Shown here: positions 8,494 through 11,418 of the stretch, piece after piece
How the letters are laid out: every line of letters begins with the position of its first letter
How positions within the stretch are numbered: position 1 is the first letter of the stretch
Assembly: GCA_018725485.1 (NCBI GenBank)
Contig: QLUP01000022.1
Location: 1 to 11,418, forward strand
Reading direction: 5' to 3'
Length of the DNA stretch: 11,418 nt
From: Candidatus Lithacetigena glycinireducens
Lineage (GTDB): Bacteria; Coprothermobacterota; HKB111
Position numbers and translations under genes: made by a program
The notes under the pieces: model-generated
What the model saw: the letters and a program-made list of their open reading frames with translations, nothing else
Told to the model about the DNA's origin: nothing
Database searches by the model: none

Positions 8494-8570
8494 TGGTGGG
8501 CCCTTCTGGACTCGAACCAGAGACCTCATCCTTATCAGGGATGCGCTCTAACCAGCTGAGCTAAGGGCCC
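8494..8570 (-). tRNA. tRNA-Ile (anticodon GAU)
   Basis: A full 77-nt cloverleaf. The acceptor stem is GGGCCCT/AGGGCCC, the D arm GCTCAGCTGGTTAGAGC, the anticodon stem CATCC/GGATG around the loop CTGATAA (anticodon GAT), and the T arm has GGTTCGAGTCC. The discriminator is A and the CCA is encoded (8496-8494). It is the first gene of the minus-strand unit, immediately upstream of tRNA-Ala. The order Ile(GAU) then Ala(UGC) is the one found in the 16S-23S spacer of many bacterial rRNA operons, but no rRNA sequence is present here. Confidence 0.97.
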
Positions 8571-8579
8571 AGATTTATG

Positions 8580-8608
8580 TCTATAATATATCATAAAAAA
8601 GGCGTAAA
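8580..8608 (-). promoter_or_regulatory. Candidate promoter of the tRNA-Ile/tRNA-Ala/ATPase unit
   Basis: Read on the minus strand, TTTACG (8608-8603) resembles a -35 element and lies 17 nt from TATAGA (8585-8580), so transcription would start almost at the tRNA-Ile 5' end. An alternative is the extended -10 TGATATATT (8593-8585). Each hexamer is an imperfect match, but this AT-rich gap is the only plausible promoter region before the tRNAs and ATPase genes. Confidence 0.45.
8582..8587 (+). promoter_or_regulatory. Candidate -10 element for the plus-strand membrane protein/ftsK unit
   Basis: A perfect TATAAT on the plus strand lies 25 nt before the favoured ATG at 8613. At the expected -35 distance the sequence is inside tRNA-Ile (about 8557-8566) and does not look like TTGACA, so this is a -10-only call. 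It overlaps the -10 candidates of the opposite strand. Confidence 0.35.
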
Positions 8609-8612
8609 ATTT

Positions 8613-9194
8613 ATGATGAAAATAAAGAAAAATGAGAATATGCTTAATTCGAAATTAAGAGTAAAAGTAGCAATAATTACAATTATTTTGATTTTAATAT
8701 TTTTATTTTACCTGATTGAGTATCTGGCAACCTGGCCCCTTCCTCGTGATATTTACCATACGGAGAAAAGTGCTGAAGCTTATCTCTCAATGCTTTACAA
8801 GTTAAGGGTTTTTCAAGATGATTTACAGGATAAAAACACTGCAGCGATAAAGTTAACTCAGGATGAAATAAGGGCTTATATTTCTCAAGATAAAGAGTTT
8901 GCTCGTAAATATTCTTTAGAATCTTTTTATATCAAAGATGATAACATTGAAGTAATAGTCAACAATAAAATTAAAGGGCAAATTTATGAATTATGGTTCT
9001 CCTTTCGCCTTGAAGCAAAAGAGGGTAAAATCATATTGTTAGTTTCGCAGGCTAAAGTTGGTAGGTTACCCCTGCCAGGGATTATATCTCAATATATAGC
9101 TGATAAAATGGTGGAAGGTATTAAACCAAAATTATTTTTTGATAAAGTTCTAATTAATGGGGGAAAAATAAGTATAATTGCCAAAAAGGAATAG
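8613..9194 (+). CDS. Membrane-anchored protein of unknown function, weakly YpmS/DUF2140-like
   Basis: 193 residues from the ATG at 8613; a second ATG follows directly at 8616. A Lys/Arg-rich N-terminus is followed by one strong hydrophobic segment (about residues 19-39, VAIITIILILIFLFYLIEYL). This should leave the rest outside the cytoplasm. The outer part has a helical region (about 50-100, with LTQDEIRAYISQ at 81-92) and then alternating strands ending in SQAKVGRLPLPG (145-156) and a helical tail. That layout, with a late VG-x-LPLP turn, faintly recalls the YpmS/DUF2140 lipid-binding-like proteins of Firmicutes. I place little weight on this. The open frame begins at 8577, but that start lies almost against tRNA-Ile, has no ribosome site, and sits upstream of the -10 candidate. 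The gene overlaps ftsK by 17 nt. Confidence 0.7.
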   Translation: MMKIKKNENMLNSKLRVKVAIITIILILIFLFYLIEYLATWPLPRDIYHTEKSAEAYLSMLYKLRVFQDDLQDKNTAAIKLTQDEIRAYISQDKEFARKYSLESFYIKDDNIEVIVNNKIKGQIYELWFSFRLEAKEGKIILLVSQAKVGRLPLPGIISQYIADKMVEGIKPKLFFDKVLINGGKISIIAKKE

Positions 9195-11214
9195 AAAGAA
9201 AAAAATTAAATTTAATATCTTGAAATTGCTGCGCAATCTAATTCTTCTTACTGCGGTGATTATTTCGTTTGTATTAGCTATTACCTACCTTCCTCAGTAT
9301 TTTGGTAAGATATATTCAGGGTTAAAAGAGTTTGCTGTCAGCCTTCCAGGATTACTTAAAAGCTATATTCCATCTATGATTATCTGGATATTTGGGGAAT
9401 GGCCCGGTGGAATCATGGTTCTACTATTATTCTCTATAATTATTCACTATCTTTATACTGCCAGAGTATCTATAATCTACTTCTGGGTTTTACTTTTATT
9501 TCTTTCTATTCAAGGGTTTAGCGGCTTTTTCCATCCCCAGTATAAGATTTTTCGGGAACCATCACCATGGGTAGGTTACCTGGGGGTTTACCTATTTCAA
9601 ATTTTAGCCATCCCCCTGGGAGAATGGCTGGCGTTATTCATATACTCATTAACTTCCTTATTAATGGTAGTTTTAGTGATAGTCTTTTTTAAAAAAAGAC
9701 CCAGAACTCTGGTAATACGAGAACCAATAGAACAAATTCCTCCAGTAAGACCAAGAATCAGGAAAGTTCAAGACCTGCAAAACAAAGGAACAGCAGGAGA
9801 ATATGTTTTACCTACTACCGACCTGTTGAAGGCTCATCCTGTTAAAATTGATACTATTAATAAGGAAAGATTAAGTGCAGTTCTGCAGGATACCATGCAA
9901 AGTTTTGGTATTGTAGGGTCTGTGGAGAAAATAATTTCTGGTCCTACGATCTTGCATGTTGAAGCCAAATTAGAAAAGGGAACTCGGGTAAAAGAAGTTA
10001 AATCCATTTCAGATGAATTATCTATGGCCCTGGGGGTATCTCGTATAAGGATTGATGCCCCTCTTCCCGGTAAACCTGATATGCTGGCAATTGAAGTCCC
10101 CCGTGAAAGAAGAAGCCTGGTTACAGTGAAAGAGATATTACAGAGCAGTGATTTCCAGAACAGTTCATTACAGATTCCCCTGGTTTTGGGTAGAGAAGTT
10201 ACCGGGCAGATAATAATAGATGATCTACGGAATGCCCCCCATTTGCTGGTTGGTGGAGCTACAGGTACAGGTAAAACAATTTGCTTACATAGTATTATTA
10301 CCGGAATACTTTACCGATTCTCCCCTTCAAAAATGAAACTGGTTCTAATTGATCCCAAAAGGGTTGAGTTTAGTATTTACTCCGAGCTACCACATTTACT
10401 CACACCGGTAGTTACTGAAATTGGAACTGCCATAAAAATATTGAAATTAATGACCCGAGAGATGGATAACAGATTCCATATGCTCGGTGAAAAAAGGGTA
10501 AGAGATATTACAGGTTATAATAAAGTTTGTTCTTCAGAAGAAAGGATGCCCTTTATAGTAGTAGTGGTTGATGAACTGGCCGACCTGATGATGCAGATGG
10601 CCAGAGATGCAGAAAAATATATAGTGCGGTTAGCTCAAAAGGCACGGTCTACAGGTATTCACCTGATAATAGCTACCCAGAGACCTTCAGCAGAAGTGGT
10701 AACCGGTTTAATTAAGACTAATTTTCCCAACCGAATTGCTCTGGCGGTTCCTTCGCAAATAGATTCACGGGTGATCATCGACAGACCAGGTGCTGAAAAA
10801 TTATTAGGTAAAGGAGACATGCTTTACCTTACCCAGGATGGTATCCGTCTCCGAAGGATTCAAGGTGCTTTTATGGATGAAGAAGAAGTAGCAGCAGTGG
10901 TTAATAACTGGAGTAGACAGGTTAAAGAACCACCAGAGTACCTGATACCTGAAGATGATGATTTACTTGAAGAAAACAACCAGTTTGAATTTGACGAAGA
11001 AGACCCTCTTATGGAGGAAATTACCAGGTTTGTTTTAACTCTTGATTCAATATCTGTCTCACTTTTGCAGAGAAGATTTAGATTAGGCTATGGTAGGGCA
11101 GCCAGGATAGTAGATGAGCTGGAAGCCAGGGGTTTGGTGGGTCCCCTTGAAGGTAATAAAAAAAGAAAAGTGTTGGTGGGAAAGCGAAAGGAAAGTCGCC
11201 CTTTTCGTTTATAA
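9178..11214 (+). CDS. ftsK: FtsK/SpoIIIE-type DNA translocase
   Basis: 678 residues; membrane-bound hexameric ATPase that pumps double-stranded DNA during chromosome segregation or sporulation. The N-terminal part has about four or five hydrophobic segments (about 18-38, 76-94, 98-115, 132-171). A short linker leads to the alpha/beta motor: Walker A GGATGTGKT (359-367, Lys366), LIDPKRVEF (390-398), Walker B VVVVDELADLM (461-471), then ARSTGIHLIIATQRPSAEVV (489-508) and GAEKLLGKGDMLY (538-550). An acidic linker (591-613) precedes the C-terminal gamma winged-helix domain (about 614-656, SLLQRRFRLGYGRAARIVDE), which reads orienting DNA motifs. It is shorter than B. subtilis SpoIIIE because the linker is short. 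The start is probably TTG at 9178, 17 nt inside the upstream gene. The nearest purine-rich site, GGGGG at 9159-9163, is 14 nt away, so the exact start is uncertain. FtsK and SpoIIIE roles cannot be told apart here. Confidence 0.95.
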   Translation: MPKRNRKKKIKFNILKLLRNLILLTAVIISFVLAITYLPQYFGKIYSGLKEFAVSLPGLLKSYIPSMIIWIFGEWPGGIMVLLLFSIIIHYLYTARVSIIYFWVLLLFLSIQGFSGFFHPQYKIFREPSPWVGYLGVYLFQILAIPLGEWLALFIYSLTSLLMVVLVIVFFKKRPRTLVIREPIEQIPPVRPRIRKVQDLQNKGTAGEYVLPTTDLLKAHPVKIDTINKERLSAVLQDTMQSFGIVGSVEKIISGPTILHVEAKLEKGTRVKEVKSISDELSMALGVSRIRIDAPLPGKPDMLAIEVPRERRSLVTVKEILQSSDFQNSSLQIPLVLGREVTGQIIIDDLRNAPHLLVGGATGTGKTICLHSIITGILYRFSPSKMKLVLIDPKRVEFSIYSELPHLLTPVVTEIGTAIKILKLMTREMDNRFHMLGEKRVRDITGYNKVCSSEERMPFIVVVVDELADLMMQMARDAEKYIVRLAQKARSTGIHLIIATQRPSAEVVTGLIKTNFPNRIALAVPSQIDSRVIIDRPGAEKLLGKGDMLYLTQDGIRLRRIQGAFMDEEEVAAVVNNWSRQVKEPPEYLIPEDDDLLEENNQFEFDEEDPLMEEITRFVLTLDSISVSLLQRRFRLGYGRAARIVDELEARGLVGPLEGNKKRKVLVGKRKESRPFRL

Positions 11215-11418
11215 TTATCGTTAACTTTAATATAGATAAATTCAAGAACACTCTGAATATTTTTTCCTGTCCCTAAACTTCGAGGGGTGAAGCCTTTGGG
11301 AATTTCATCTTTTATGTCTTTGAAATCTCTGAGTACTTCTTGGTGACTGTTCCTATCTGAGTTATTAATATTAACGAACATTTAATTCTTACCCTTAATC
11401 ATTAAACCATTGACAATA
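11215..11418. other. Non-coding or unrecognised stretch downstream of ftsK
   Basis: No supported gene. A minus-strand frame (ATG at 11381) covers the region and runs on antisense into the last ~125 bases of ftsK. Its first ~55 codons are not explained by ftsK, but it shows no family motif and has only an AAGGG-like sequence about 10 nt upstream as a ribosome site. An inverted repeat ATTTCA/TGAAAT occurs near 11301-11330. The window ends before the next gene can be seen. Confidence 0.4.
11241..11265 (+). terminator. Weak candidate terminator after ftsK
   Basis: TTCAAGAACACTCTGAA can fold as a six-pair stem (TTCA, bulged A, GA / TC, TGAA) around ACAC and is followed by TATTTTTT. The stem is short, AT-rich and bulged, so it would be a poor intrinsic terminator. 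It is the only hairpin plus T-run seen in the 204 bases after ftsK. Confidence 0.25.

Noticed and set aside
8411-8570. tRNA genes as an integration site for a mobile element
   Set aside because: No integrase, no duplicated tRNA 3' end and no foreign-looking genes are visible; the tRNAs are flanked by core housekeeping genes.
8577-8612. Start of the plus-strand membrane protein at ATG 8577
   Set aside because: It sits 7 nt from the tRNA-Ile end, upstream of the only -10 candidate, with no ribosome site; the 12 extra residues add nothing recognisable.
1-11418. CRISPR array, insertion sequence, defence or secretion system
   Set aside because: No repeat-spacer pattern, transposase, terminal inverted repeats or defence-type domains seen on either strand; almost all of the window is explained by ATPase, tRNA and ftsK genes.

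Overview
The window holds most of a bacterial V/A-type (rotary) ATPase operon on the minus strand. It is headed by two tRNA genes and is divergent from a two-gene plus-strand unit that ends in an FtsK/SpoIIIE DNA translocase. The DNA is AT-rich, both tRNAs have an encoded CCA end, and FtsK is bacterial. The gene order (small stalk subunit, I, K, E, C, F, A, B, D) is that of the Enterococcus hirae ntpFIKECGABD operon and its clostridial relatives. I read this as a low-GC, probably anaerobic bacterium, either clostridia-like or a deep-branching fermentative lineage. The species cannot be fixed from the sequence alone.

Minus strand, in transcription order. A promoter-like stretch lies at about 8580-8608. 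tRNA-Ile(GAU) is at 8570-8494 and tRNA-Ala(UGC) at 8485-8411. After a 27-nt gap come the nine ATPase genes: H-like stalk subunit (8383-8051), I (8064-6058), K (6055-5582), E (5579-5022), C (5059-4046), F (4077-3745), A (3758-1995), B (1998-586) and D (589 to beyond base 1). Consecutive genes either overlap (4 to 38 nt) or are 2 nt apart, so they very likely form one translationally coupled transcript. A and B form the catalytic head, D and F the central rotor stalk, C the connector to the ring, E and the H-like protein the peripheral stalks, K the ion-binding ring and I the ion-channel stator. The K subunit has the same ion-pocket residues as the Na+-binding E. hirae NtpK, so a sodium-coupled enzyme is the best prediction.

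Plus strand. From about 8613 there is a membrane-anchored protein of uncertain family (weakly YpmS/DUF2140-like). It overlaps a 678-residue FtsK/SpoIIIE-type translocase with an N-terminal membrane domain, a P-loop motor and a C-terminal gamma (winged-helix) domain. The last 204 bases carry no gene I can support.

I see no exotic or undescribed multi-gene system here. The most unusual points are the tRNA-Ile/tRNA-Ala pair acting as the apparent 5' leader of the ATPase operon, the overlapping divergent -10 elements between that unit and the ftsK unit, and the sodium-type ion pocket.
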